This document shows positions 9,199 through 17,466 of a DNA stretch of 55,911 bases, in pieces; position 1 is the stretch's first letter, and each line of letters begins with the position of its first letter. This DNA is from an uncultured Fusicatenibacter sp. (GTDB lineage: Bacteria > Bacillota > Clostridia > Lachnospirales > Lachnospiraceae): the NCBI GenBank assembly GCA_902493585.1, contig CABUPZ010000011.1, positions 1-55,911 of the forward strand, written 5' to 3'. The translations under genes were made by a program, and so were the position numbers. The notes under the pieces were generated by a model. The model made no database searches and was not told where the DNA came from. It worked only from the letters and a program-made list of their open reading frames with translations.

Positions 9199-11053
9199 GT
9201 ATGTCAGGAATTTGAAAAATCTGAAGCCGAGAGGCATGCAGTCTACGGTTATGATCGCATTTTCTGTCATATCGGTTTCCCTTATGCTGATTCTGGGAGC
9301 TGTGATGTATCTCAGGTTCTCCGCGGCATCCAGGCAGGAGATCGTGCAGAGTACCCAGAAGCTGATGGAACAGACGGCGGAAAACCTCGAGGATTATCTG
9401 GTCAGCATGCGGCAGATCTCGGATACAGTGTACTACAACGTGATAAAGGAAAGTGATTTTTCCAGTCAGGATCAGGATATACAGACGAAGATGAATCTTC
9501 TGTATGAGGCAAACAAGGATAATCTGCGCAGCATTGCCATATACAACAATTATGGAAGCCTGCTGGCGGCGGAGCCGGTAGCGTCCCAGAAAGAGGATCC
9601 GGATGTGACCAGGCAGGACTGGTATCAGCAGGCGATGGACGAGATGGAAAATATGCATTTTTCCACACCTCATATTCAGAATCTGTTCGATGATTCCACG
9701 ATGCGCTATTACTGGGTGATCTCTCTGAGCCGTGTGGTTGAGATTACACAGGATGGCGTGTCCCAGCTGGGCGTGCTTCTCGTAGATATGGATTATACCG
9801 GTATTTCCCGGATGATGAAGCAGATCAACACCTTTGACAACGGGCAGTATTTTTATGTCTGTGACGGCAATGGAGAGATCATTTATCATCCGCGGCAGAT
9901 ACAGATCAGCGACGGGATCACCAGTGAAAACAGTATAGAAGCAGCAGCCTATAAGGATGGGGTCTATGATGAGAAATTTGAGGGAGAACGCCGGAAGATT
10001 GTTGTCAATACGATCAGTTATACCGGATGGAAACTGGTGGGCGTGATACCCTACTCCACCTTTACCCACGGAATGGTCAATATGCGTTATTTCATTCTTC
10101 TGCTGATGTGTCTGATGGGGATGATGCTTGTGGTGATCAACCGGCTGGTTTCTGTCGGCATTTCCAGGCCGATCCTGAAGCTGAACCATTCAGTCATGGA
10201 ATACGAAGCGGGGAAAAAGCCGGAGATTTATATCGGAGGGTCGCTGGAGATCCGGCATCTTGGAAATTCCATCCAACGGTCTTATGAGCAGATCGATTCT
10301 CTGATGAAAAAGATCGTTCTGGAGCAGAATGAACGGAGAAAGAGTGAGCTGGATGCGCTGCAGAGCCAGATCAACCCGCATTTTCTGTACAATACGCTGG
10401 AGTCCATCACCTGGATGGTGGAGGGTGAGCGAAACGACGAGGCGGTCTTTATGATCTCCCAGCTGGCGAAGCTGTTTCGGATCAGTCTTTCCCAGGGACG
10501 TACGATCATCACGGTAAAAGAGGAGCTGCAGCACGCGGAAAGCTATATGAATATCCAGAAGGTCCGGTACAAGAATACGTTTTCTGTTGAATTTGACGTG
10601 GATCCTTCCCTGTATTCCTGCTGTACGGTCAAGCTGATCCTGCAGCCGATCCTGGAAAATGCGATCAATTATGGTGTCAGCAGCATGGAAGACTGTGGAG
10701 AGATCCGGGTGACCGGAAGGCGGGAGAACGGAAATATTATCCTGGCGGTCAGCGACAACGGGATCGGGATGTCGGAAGAGGAAGTGGATCTCGTACTGAC
10801 AGACAGCCACCGGATCCACAAACATGGTTCAGGGGTTGGCCTTGTGAATGTCAACAATCGGATCCAGATTCTGTTTGGAACAGAATACGGTCTTTCCATC
10901 GAAAGCGAGCCCGACGAGGGAACGACGGTTTCCATCTGTATACCGGAGATTCCGTATACGGAGGAAAACAGAAAGATTCTTGAGAGGGGAAGTATCTTCC
11001 GGAAAGAAGAAATGGAAGACAAGGGAATGCAGGAAAACAGAGATGAAGAATGA
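9179..11053 (+). CDS. YesM-type membrane sensor histidine kinase
   Basis: Partner kinase of the preceding regulator. Membrane segments lie near residues 20-42 (STVMIAFSVISVSLMLILGA) and 300-320 (YFILLLMCLMGMMLVVI), enclosing an extracytoplasmic Cache-like sensor of about 250 residues. A HAMP-like linker follows, then the His_kinase motif SQINPHFLYNTLESITWM with phospho-acceptor His401, and an ATPase domain ending GSGVGLVNVNNRI. Length is 624 residues from ATG 9179, which overlaps the regulator by 20 bases. GTG 9188 is an alternative start with better spacing to GGAG at 9174. Two sugar-binding proteins follow, so it may read ligand through them. Confidence 0.88.
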   Translation: MQKVKDKYVRNLKNLKPRGMQSTVMIAFSVISVSLMLILGAVMYLRFSAASRQEIVQSTQKLMEQTAENLEDYLVSMRQISDTVYYNVIKESDFSSQDQDIQTKMNLLYEANKDNLRSIAIYNNYGSLLAAEPVASQKEDPDVTRQDWYQQAMDEMENMHFSTPHIQNLFDDSTMRYYWVISLSRVVEITQDGVSQLGVLLVDMDYTGISRMMKQINTFDNGQYFYVCDGNGEIIYHPRQIQISDGITSENSIEAAAYKDGVYDEKFEGERRKIVVNTISYTGWKLVGVIPYSTFTHGMVNMRYFILLLMCLMGMMLVVINRLVSVGISRPILKLNHSVMEYEAGKKPEIYIGGSLEIRHLGNSIQRSYEQIDSLMKKIVLEQNERRKSELDALQSQINPHFLYNTLESITWMVEGERNDEAVFMISQLAKLFRISLSQGRTIITVKEELQHAESYMNIQKVRYKNTFSVEFDVDPSLYSCCTVKLILQPILENAINYGVSSMEDCGEIRVTGRRENGNIILAVSDNGIGMSEEEVDLVLTDSHRIHKHGSGVGLVNVNNRIQILFGTEYGLSIESEPDEGTTVSICIPEIPYTEENRKILERGSIFRKEEMEDKGMQENRDEE

Positions 11054-12014
11054 CTAAAAAGTGTTTTTTTTAATAGAGGCAGTTCTCGGCATCATGGTCG
11101 TGGTGCTGGCGTTTTTGATGCTGCAGGAAAGAAACGGGAAAGATCTTGCCAAAGTTTCCATCATTCTCCAGAATTCGGAGGATAACCAGTGGGCAGGGTT
11201 TAAGTATGGACTGGAAATGGCGGCGGAAGATCATGGGATTGAAATGTCTGTGGTCACAACGGAAGGAGCATGGAGCACGGCGGAAGAAATGGATCTGATC
11301 GAAGCCGAAATCGAACACGGGGCGGATGCGGTGATCGTACAGCCGGTTTCCGGAGAGGAAACAGAAAAGGCGCTGAAAAAGATCCAGAAGAAAGTTCCTG
11401 TCATGCTGGTGGGTTCGGCGGCATCTGAGGAGAGAGAGGACTCGGAACTGCCGGTCACAGAGCCGGACCATTACGCGATGGGGGAAGCTCTGGCACAGGA
11501 GCTGCTGAACGATTATGACGGAAATATCAGCGGAAAGACCATCGGGATCCTTTCTGAGACCAAAGAGACAGAGGCTGCGGAGAACCGGGAGCAGGGATTC
11601 CGGGAGAAACTGGAGGATTCCGGCGCTGAGATCATCTGGTTGGTTTCCGGTTCTTTCGGGCAGGACGGGGATCAGTCTCTGTCGGCAATGCCGAAGGTGG
11701 ACGTGATAGCCGCGCTGGACGACAACAGTCTGACTGCGGCGGGAAAAAACGGAACGGCGAATGATCTGCATGGAGCGCTGGTATATGGGATCGGCCATTC
11801 CACGGAAGCTTTCTATTATCTCGACGTTACTGCCGTGGAATGCCTGGTGGTGCCGGATGAATTTAACATGGGTTATCAAAGCCTGACACAGATTGCGGAG
11901 CGTCTCCGGAATCGTTTCTACCGCCCGGAAGATCAGACAATCTCCTATACGGTGATCCGCAAGGAGACGATGTTTACAAAAGAAAACCAGGAAATCCTTT
12001 TTACAATGAGCTAG
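11050..12014 (+). CDS. Membrane-anchored sugar-binding (PBP-fold) protein, N-terminus interrupted by a T-run frameshift
   Basis: Periplasmic-binding-like domain (SIILQNSEDNQWAGFKYGLE; DAVIVQPVSGEETEK) typical of LacI/RbsB-type sugar receptors, without a lipobox. It is probably an extracytoplasmic sensor presented to the kinase encoded just upstream. ATG 11050 overlaps the kinase stop (ATGA) and starts MTKKCFF, but stops after a run of eight T. With one more T the frame would continue LIEAVLGIMVVVLAFLMLQE, a perfect membrane anchor, into the long frame. As written, translation would have to start at GTG 11061, which has no Shine-Dalgarno, or use slippage. The intact domain spans about 315 residues. 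Confidence 0.72.
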
Positions 12015-12055
12015 AGCAACAATACATCGGTTCGAAAACCAGACAGAGGTGGAGC

Positions 12056-13096
12056 ATGAGAGGAAGAAAAATTTTGGCGGCAGGGATCGTTTTTTGTATG
12101 TGCATACAGTCCTTATGTGCCTGTGAAAGTCAGCAGTTGTCGGGAGAGGATAAGGTCCGTGTGGGAGTGGCATATTATAATCAAAGCGATACGTTTCTCA
12201 ATGAGCTGATCGCATGTTTCAAAGAGGAGCTTCAGTCTTTTGAGAGCGATGACCTTGAGGTTACTGTGACAGTTCGTGATGCGGCAGGATCCCAGCGTAC
12301 CCAGGATGATCAGGTAAGAGAGATGCTCGATGCGGGCTGCAATGTCCTCTGCGTGAATCTGGTGGACCGGGCGGATCCGTCGGAGATCATCGATCTTGCC
12401 AGAGAGCGCGACATACCGATCATATTTTTTAACCGTGAGCCTGTGGCGGAAGATCTGATGCAGCAGGATGGTCTCTACTATGTGGGAGCAGAAGCGGAAG
12501 AATCCGGCATCATGCAGGGAGAACTTGCGGTCGATGTGATACGGGAAAATGACCGGATCGACCGCAACAAAGACGGAAAGATCCAGTATGTGGTGCTGGA
12601 AGGGGAAGCCGGGCATCAGGACGCCATCATCCGGACAGAGAATGCCGTGGAGACTTTGAAGAGCAATGGAATTGTCCTGGAAAAACTCAGCTATCAGATT
12701 GCAAACTGGAACCGGGCGCAGGCGCAGAACCGGATGGAGCAGATGATCGGCCAGTATCAGAACAAGATCGAGCTTGTTCTGGCGAACAACGATGATATGG
12801 CGCTCGGCGCGATGGACGCTTACCGGAAACTGAATTATACGGAGTCCGCGCTGCCGGTGTTTTTCGGGATTGACGGCACGGATGTGGGCCTGCAGGCGGT
12901 CCAGGATGGAAAGATGGCGGGAACGGTTTACAATGACAAAGAAGGGCAGGCGGAAGCCATGGCAAAGCTGGCGGTGGCGGCTGTCACGGGAGAGGGTATG
13001 GAAGACATTGCATTTGAAAATGAAAAATATATTTATCTTCCTTACCAAAAAGTCACTCCTGATCATATTGATGAATTTCTCGATGAGGAAGCATGA
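12056..13096 (+). CDS. Second galactose-type sugar-binding lipoprotein (MglB-like)
   Basis: Lipoprotein of 346 residues with a signal ending IQSLCAC (Cys23). The binding fold carries the MglB-type calcium loop DRNKDGKIQYV near residue 168, and GIDGTDVGLQAVQDGKMAGT matches the C-terminal lobe of galactose-binding proteins. It has a strong GAGGTGGAG site. Being last in the regulator-kinase cluster, apart from the transporter genes, it is more likely a sensory co-receptor (compare ChvE-type sugar receptors feeding kinases) than a transport subunit. It could nevertheless also serve MglAC. A hairpin lies downstream, in front of the convergent sigG. Confidence 0.85.
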   Translation: MRGRKILAAGIVFCMCIQSLCACESQQLSGEDKVRVGVAYYNQSDTFLNELIACFKEELQSFESDDLEVTVTVRDAAGSQRTQDDQVREMLDAGCNVLCVNLVDRADPSEIIDLARERDIPIIFFNREPVAEDLMQQDGLYYVGAEAEESGIMQGELAVDVIRENDRIDRNKDGKIQYVVLEGEAGHQDAIIRTENAVETLKSNGIVLEKLSYQIANWNRAQAQNRMEQMIGQYQNKIELVLANNDDMALGAMDAYRKLNYTESALPVFFGIDGTDVGLQAVQDGKMAGTVYNDKEGQAEAMAKLAVAAVTGEGMEDIAFENEKYIYLPYQKVTPDHIDEFLDEEA

Positions 13097-13129
13097 GAGT
13101 TTGGCTGCTGTCTGCGGCCAGCGCTTTAC

Positions 13130-13159
13130 GAGGGGGCATGCGGATTGGCATGTCCCCTC
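13130..13159. terminator. Hairpin between convergent genes, possible bidirectional terminator
   Basis: Arms GAGGGGGCATGC and GCATGTCCCCTC with a six-base loop, between the sugar-binding gene and sigG, which face each other. There is no long T-run on either side, so termination strength is uncertain. Confidence 0.5.
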
Positions 13160-13168
13160 TGGTTCCGC

Positions 13169-13945
13169 TCAGGAGAGATAATTTTTCATGGAACGAAGCG
13201 CTGATTTTTCCAGACGGCTTACCTGTGCCTGTGAGATCCCGATCTCATCGGCAACTTCCATCTGGGTTCTTCCCTGAAAGAAACGCAGGTTGATGATATG
13301 GCGTTCCCGGTCGCTGAGACGGTTGATGGCGTCCTGAAGGGCAAGATCCTGGACCCAGTTTTCCTCGCGGTTTTTCTTGTCGCTGAGCTGATCCATCACA
13401 TAGAGGGTATCGCCGCCCTCGGAATATACCGGTTCATAGAGACTCATGGGACTCTGGATGGCGTCCAGGGCATAGACGATGTCTTCTTTTTCGATGCCGA
13501 TTTCTTCCGCAATCTCTTCGATGGTAGGTTCTTTTTGATGGGTGCGGACATAAGCTTCCCGCATGCTGAGGGCTTTGTAGGCGGTATCGCGCAGGGAGCG
13601 GCTGACACGGATGGCGTTGTTGTCCCGCAGGTAACGGCGGATCTCGCCGATGATCATCGGGACTGCGTAAGTGGAAAATTTGACATTCAAAGTCGTGTCA
13701 AAGTTATCGATCGCCTTGATCAGGCCGATACATCCGATCTGGAAGAGGTCATCCGGATTTTCATTGCTGTTGGAAAAGCGCCGGATCACGCTGAGCACGA
13801 GGCGCAGATTTCCCTGAATGTACCGTTCTCTGGCGGCAGAATCCCCTTCTTTGATCCTGGTAAGTAACGTTTCTTTTTCCTCATTGGTGAGCACCGGAAG
13901 CTTCGAAGTGTTGACTCCGCATATCTCAACCTTATTTGTAGCCAT
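13169..13945 (-). CDS. sigG: RNA polymerase sporulation sigma factor SigG
   Basis: Forespore-specific sigma factor that directs late gene expression in the developing spore. The 258-residue product starts MATNKVEICGVNTSKLPVL, the highly conserved SigG N-terminus. Region 2 follows (GNLRLVLSVIRRFSNSNENP, DLFQIGCIGLIKAIDNFD, KFSTYAVPMIIGEIRRYLRD), then region 3 and region 4 (GRTQMEVADEIGISQAQVSR). ATG 13945 is chosen because AGGAGG lies eight bases upstream; an in-frame start eight codons earlier lacks such a site. It is not next to sigE/spoIIG genes in this window. Its presence marks the organism as an endospore former. Confidence 0.96.
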   Translation of the reverse strand: MATNKVEICGVNTSKLPVLTNEEKETLLTRIKEGDSAARERYIQGNLRLVLSVIRRFSNSNENPDDLFQIGCIGLIKAIDNFDTTLNVKFSTYAVPMIIGEIRRYLRDNNAIRVSRSLRDTAYKALSMREAYVRTHQKEPTIEEIAEEIGIEKEDIVYALDAIQSPMSLYEPVYSEGGDTLYVMDQLSDKKNREENWVQDLALQDAINRLSDRERHIINLRFFQGRTQMEVADEIGISQAQVSRLEKSALRSMKNYLS

Positions 13946-14110
13946 GTTTGAATCCTCCTGTCGTTTCATATGCCTCCCGGCAGAAACCGGGACTTATCTG
14001 TGGTGATACGCAAGATAAAGGTGTATGGTAAAATCATTCCATTTCCCGGTTTTGAATATACGAAACGAAGGAAAATTTAATAAAGTTTTGCCCCTTGACA
14101 AAACGATGGC

Positions 14111-14161
14111 AATCGTTCAGCCAGATCTGCGTATTTCCTGTGCAGACCTGGCTGAATCGTT
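14111..14161. repeat. Long variant of the dispersed GTTCAGCC palindrome
   Basis: Arms of 20 bases (AATCGTTCAGCCAGATCTGC and GCAGACCTGGCTGAATCGTT, four mismatches) around an 11-base loop. It lies 12 bases beyond the 3' end of the GH127 gene. The core GTTCAGCCAG is shared with the palindromes at 24811, 31238 and 50567. Confidence 0.75.
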
Positions 14162-14172
14162 ATCAACATTGT

Positions 14173-16137
14173 TTAATTTTCAGAAATCCAGACTCTCATT
14201 TCTCCTTCCGAGCGGTTTCCCCAGAGATAATATGGAATAGCATGCAGCGGAACGCTTTCCGCCTTTGCCGGCTGTTCGCTGTAGAGGCTGTCGTCAGGGA
14301 TCAGGCGAAGGCCGGAGACGGAGACTGCCGTGTAGGAGCCGAGCACCGGATCCGTGGTTTCAAAAGCAGACAGGGCGGCGTCTTTTGGGATACGGATGGT
14401 CTGAAGCTGCGCGCCGTTGTCTTCCTGTTCCAGGCAGTAGACGAGAGGACCGCGCATCAGAGCCACCCGTCCGGCATTTTCACGTACCAGTGGATTCGCG
14501 TAGATGCGGCGCACCGGGAGGTCCAGTGTGAGCTCCAGAAGATCGCCGCTTTTCCAGGAACGGTTCAGGTACAGGTAGCCGTCGCGGATATCCAGCGTTT
14601 CCTGGGGCAGAACGTTTCCATTCAGGGAAAATGAGAAGACGCTGCACCATGCCGGAATCCGTACGGACAGGGTAAAGTCTGCCTCTGTCTGTTCCGGGAG
14701 CACCGTATAGCGCACGGTACCGTTCCAGGGATATCCGGTCTCTGTCTTTATGGTCACGCCGCCGCCTGCCTTAGAGGTAAAGGTTCCTCCGATGTACAGG
14801 TGGGAATATAGCGTGTCGGTGTGGTTCGCATCGGTTGTCTCCGGATGAAGGGCTTCTCCCCACGCGTAAACGGACAGGGAGGTGAGAAGACGGGCAATGT
14901 TCGGTGGACAGCAGGCACAGGCATACCATTTGGGGCGTTTCGGAAGCACATGGCGGTATTCCTGCTGCTGTCCGGACAGTCCCGGGATCACCTCCAGAGG
15001 ATTTACGTAGAAGAAACGCTTTCCGTCATGCTGCATGCCGCTGAGCACACCGTTATAAAGCGCCCGTTCCATCACATCGGAGAAACGGCGGTCCGGTTTC
15101 AGCTCCAGCATCCGGCGGGCAAAGAACACCAGGCCGATGGAGGCACAGGTTTCCGCGTAGATGGTATCGTTGGGCAGGTCGTAGTCGGTGGTGAAGGCTT
15201 CCCCGTGTACCGTGGAGCCGATCCCTCCGGTGATATACATCTGACGGTTTACGGTGTTGTCGAACAGACGCAGACATGCCTGCCAGAGCGCTTCGTCGTG
15301 GATTTCGCCTGCAAGGTCCGCCATCGCCGTGTACAGATACATGGCTCTTACACTGTGACCTGTCGCGTGATCCTGTTCCCGGACAGGGGCATAGTTCTGG
15401 GCGTAGTTTCTGTTGGAGCCGTCCGTGGACCAGTAATGCCAGCCGCGGTTCTTTTCTTCTTCCTCGAAATAGTCAGGTTCTGTTCCACGTTCGTCGATGA
15501 AATACTGCGCAAGGTGCAGATAACGGTCCTCGCCGGTAGCACGGTAAAGGCGCAGGAGCGCAAGCTCGATCTCTTCATGGCCGGGGACTCCCCTGGTTTT
15601 TCCTTTTCCAAAGCGATTGTCAATATGGTCAGCCATCCGACACATGATATCCAGCAGGTTTCGTTTGCCCGTTGTCTCATAATAGGCGACGGCAGCTTCT
15701 ATCATATGTCCGGCGCAGTACAGTTCGTGGCAATCATGAAGATTCTGCCAGCGGTGCTCCGGTTCTTTGGCGGTGAAATAGGTGTTCAGATAACCGTCTT
15801 CCTGCTGGGCTCTGCCAATCAGTGCAATGGTGTCGTCGGCACGTTTTTCCAGTTCAGGATCGGGGCTGAGCGCCAGAGCGTATGCCACGGCTTCCAGCCA
15901 TTTTGCCACGTCGCTGTCCTGGAAGACCATGCCGTAATATTCGCCGTCGGACTCCCCGGCAGCAATCCGGAAATTTTCAATGGCATGGCTTTTTTCCACA
16001 TCCGGAAGCTCATCGTTCAGGATCTGTTCCTGATAGGGAATCACGGTGTCTTTGACAAGATCCTGGAAATAAGACCAGAAGCTGTCCTGGATCCGGAAGC
16101 TGGAAAGAGAGATTTCATGTTCCTGTTTTTTTACCAT
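14173..16137 (-). CDS. GH127 family glycoside hydrolase (beta-L-arabinofuranosidase type)
   Basis: Predicted to release beta-linked L-arabinofuranose from plant glycans or oligosaccharides. The 654 residues match GH127 throughout (FWSYFQDLVKDTVIPYQ; AVAYALALSPDPELEKR; YCAGHMIEAAVAYYETTGKR). The motifs expected from Bifidobacterium HypBA1 are present: HGEAFTTDYDLPN with the likely acid/base Glu, ETCASIG supplying Glu and Cys metal ligands, and CACCPPNIAR, whose cysteine pair provides nucleophile and zinc ligand. No signal peptide is seen, so it acts in the cytoplasm on imported oligosaccharides. A divergent AraC regulator and shared intergenic region suggest local control. Related families GH146 or DUF1680 members with other specificities are possible. 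Confidence 0.9.
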   Translation of the reverse strand: MVKKQEHEISLSSFRIQDSFWSYFQDLVKDTVIPYQEQILNDELPDVEKSHAIENFRIAAGESDGEYYGMVFQDSDVAKWLEAVAYALALSPDPELEKRADDTIALIGRAQQEDGYLNTYFTAKEPEHRWQNLHDCHELYCAGHMIEAAVAYYETTGKRNLLDIMCRMADHIDNRFGKGKTRGVPGHEEIELALLRLYRATGEDRYLHLAQYFIDERGTEPDYFEEEEKNRGWHYWSTDGSNRNYAQNYAPVREQDHATGHSVRAMYLYTAMADLAGEIHDEALWQACLRLFDNTVNRQMYITGGIGSTVHGEAFTTDYDLPNDTIYAETCASIGLVFFARRMLELKPDRRFSDVMERALYNGVLSGMQHDGKRFFYVNPLEVIPGLSGQQQEYRHVLPKRPKWYACACCPPNIARLLTSLSVYAWGEALHPETTDANHTDTLYSHLYIGGTFTSKAGGGVTIKTETGYPWNGTVRYTVLPEQTEADFTLSVRIPAWCSVFSFSLNGNVLPQETLDIRDGYLYLNRSWKSGDLLELTLDLPVRRIYANPLVRENAGRVALMRGPLVYCLEQEDNGAQLQTIRIPKDAALSAFETTDPVLGSYTAVSVSGLRLIPDDSLYSEQPAKAESVPLHAIPYYLWGNRSEGEMRVWISEN

Positions 16138-16226
16138 AATGTCTGTTTCTCCTTTCAGGGGTTACGATTCGCCGGGTGACCGGCAACTGTTTAAAATCAG
16201 TATATCGTATAGGGAAAAAAAGAAAA

Positions 16227-16255
16227 TGGACAAAGCGGGAAAAAACATGTATAAT
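16227..16255 (+). promoter_or_regulatory. Promoter of the AraC-family regulator
   Basis: TGGACA and TATAAT separated by 17 bases, 22 bases upstream of the start codon, in the 140-base gap shared with the divergent GH127 gene. Confidence 0.7.
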
Positions 16256-16277
16256 TCGGCAGAAAGGAGGAGATGCG

Positions 16278-17078
16278 ATGATTTTTCTTGGAACGGAGCA
16301 GAGGAGGAAGGTCTGCGAGTGCAACGTCAACTACAGCCCGGAGGGGATCCGTCATCCGGACCGTGTGATGGATGTTTATGATCTGCTGTATCTGACGGAA
16401 GGAAGCTGGGAAATCTGGGAGGAGGACTGCTGCTATTCCATGAAGAAGGGGCAGATCCTGCTGCTGGAACCGGGCAAACATCATTTCAGCCGGGAAAAAT
16501 GTACGCCGGGCATGAGAAACATGTACATTCATTTTGCCGGGCTGGAGGCGGACGGAAAAGAAAAAGGAAAGGGGCTGTGGATTCTAAAGCTTTCCGAAAG
16601 TGCCGGAAACAGGGGAATCCCCCGGCTGTTTGAGCAGATGGTGGAAGCGTTCTGGTCGGGAGGCGCGCAGCAGGAGCTGAGGACAACGGCGCTTCTGGAA
16701 CTTCTGCTGTGTGAACTTTCCGTGGAGGAAAAGGAAGAAAGGCAGAATCCGGATCCCGTGATACGGGAAATCCTTCAGCGTTTTTACGCGTCTCCGGAAC
16801 GTTTCTTCTCGCCGGAGGAACTGGCGAAGGAGTATGGATTCAGTATCCGGACCATCAGCAGCCGTTTCCGGAACCATACCGGAACCTCCATCCATCAGTA
16901 CCAGATGCAGATGAAACTGGATATGGCGCGGGCGCTGATCTGCCAGGATCCGCGCAGAGGGCTGAAAGATATCGCGCACAGTTTTGGATTTTATGATGAG
17001 TTTCAGTTCAGCCGTTTGTTCCGCAGACAGTTCGGCTATCCTCCGTCCGCCTGCCGCAGACTTGAAAAAAAAGTATGA
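16278..17078 (+). CDS. AraC-family transcriptional regulator with cupin sensor domain
   Basis: The 266-residue product has an N-terminal cupin-like sensor half (SMKKGQILLLEPGKHHFSRE) and a C-terminal AraC domain with two helix-turn-helix units: LAKEYGFSIRTISSRFRNHT and IAHSFGFYDEFQFSRLFRRQ, followed by FGYPPSACRR. ATG 16278 follows AAAGGAGG; longer in-frame starts have no site. Divergent orientation with the GH127 gene suggests it senses an arabinose-containing sugar and controls that enzyme, which is inference from position. Confidence 0.88.
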   Translation: MIFLGTEQRRKVCECNVNYSPEGIRHPDRVMDVYDLLYLTEGSWEIWEEDCCYSMKKGQILLLEPGKHHFSREKCTPGMRNMYIHFAGLEADGKEKGKGLWILKLSESAGNRGIPRLFEQMVEAFWSGGAQQELRTTALLELLLCELSVEEKEERQNPDPVIREILQRFYASPERFFSPEELAKEYGFSIRTISSRFRNHTGTSIHQYQMQMKLDMARALICQDPRRGLKDIAHSFGFYDEFQFSRLFRRQFGYPPSACRRLEKKV

Positions 17079-17130
17079 TTATGATAGTATTTTATGACAG
17101 AAATACTCAAAAGAGTGTTGCCTGAACACT
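17062..17130 (+). promoter_or_regulatory. Probable feo promoter with Fur-like box and inverted repeat
   Basis: TTGAAA and TAGTAT are 17 bases apart (17062-17067, 17085-17090), overlapping the end of the AraC gene. A GATTATGATAGTATTTTAT stretch over the -10 (17077-17095) resembles the Fur/iron-box pattern at roughly 11-12 of 19 positions. Downstream is a perfect inverted repeat, AGTGTT-N5-AACACT (17114-17130). Iron control of feoAB would be expected for this family; the actual regulator is not known. Confidence 0.5.
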
Positions 17131-17232
17131 GCGAATGGCAGCGGAAAACCAGGTATATGAATGTGGCAGTGATCTGGCAGCCGGTTGGCAGTGGATGCCG
17201 CTGGTGTGAGACTGCAGGATGGAGAGATACAG

Positions 17233-17466
17233 ATGAAATTAAGGGAGACACAGACGGAGAGATCCTATGTTGTGACAGGAATGGATCTTCCGGTAGATAT
17301 GGAACGCAGGCTCCAGGCATTGGGGCTGACCTGCGGGAGTAAGATTCTGGTCATGAACCGGAAACGTCACGGGGCGATGATCGTGAAGATCCGCGGAACC
17401 AGGTTTGCGGTGGGCAGGATGCTGACAGAAAATATAAAAGTAGGAGAGGCGCAGGACGATGAGTGA
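17233..17466 (+). CDS. feoA: FeoA, small SH3-like partner of the ferrous iron transporter
   Basis: A 77-residue cytoplasmic FeoA-domain protein that supports FeoB-mediated Fe2+ uptake. Family features include VTGMDLPVDMERRLQALGL, the turn CGSKILVMNRKRHG and the closing strand GTRFAVGRMLTENIKV. ATG 17233 follows GGAGAG; an upstream in-frame ATG at 17185 lacks a site. It overlaps the feoB start by eight bases, indicating translational coupling. Confidence 0.92.
   Translation: MKLRETQTERSYVVTGMDLPVDMERRLQALGLTCGSKILVMNRKRHGAMIVKIRGTRFAVGRMLTENIKVGEAQDDE

Noticed and set aside
13298..13867. 189-codon plus-strand frame opposite sigG
   Set aside because: Antisense shadow of the well-supported SigG coding sequence.
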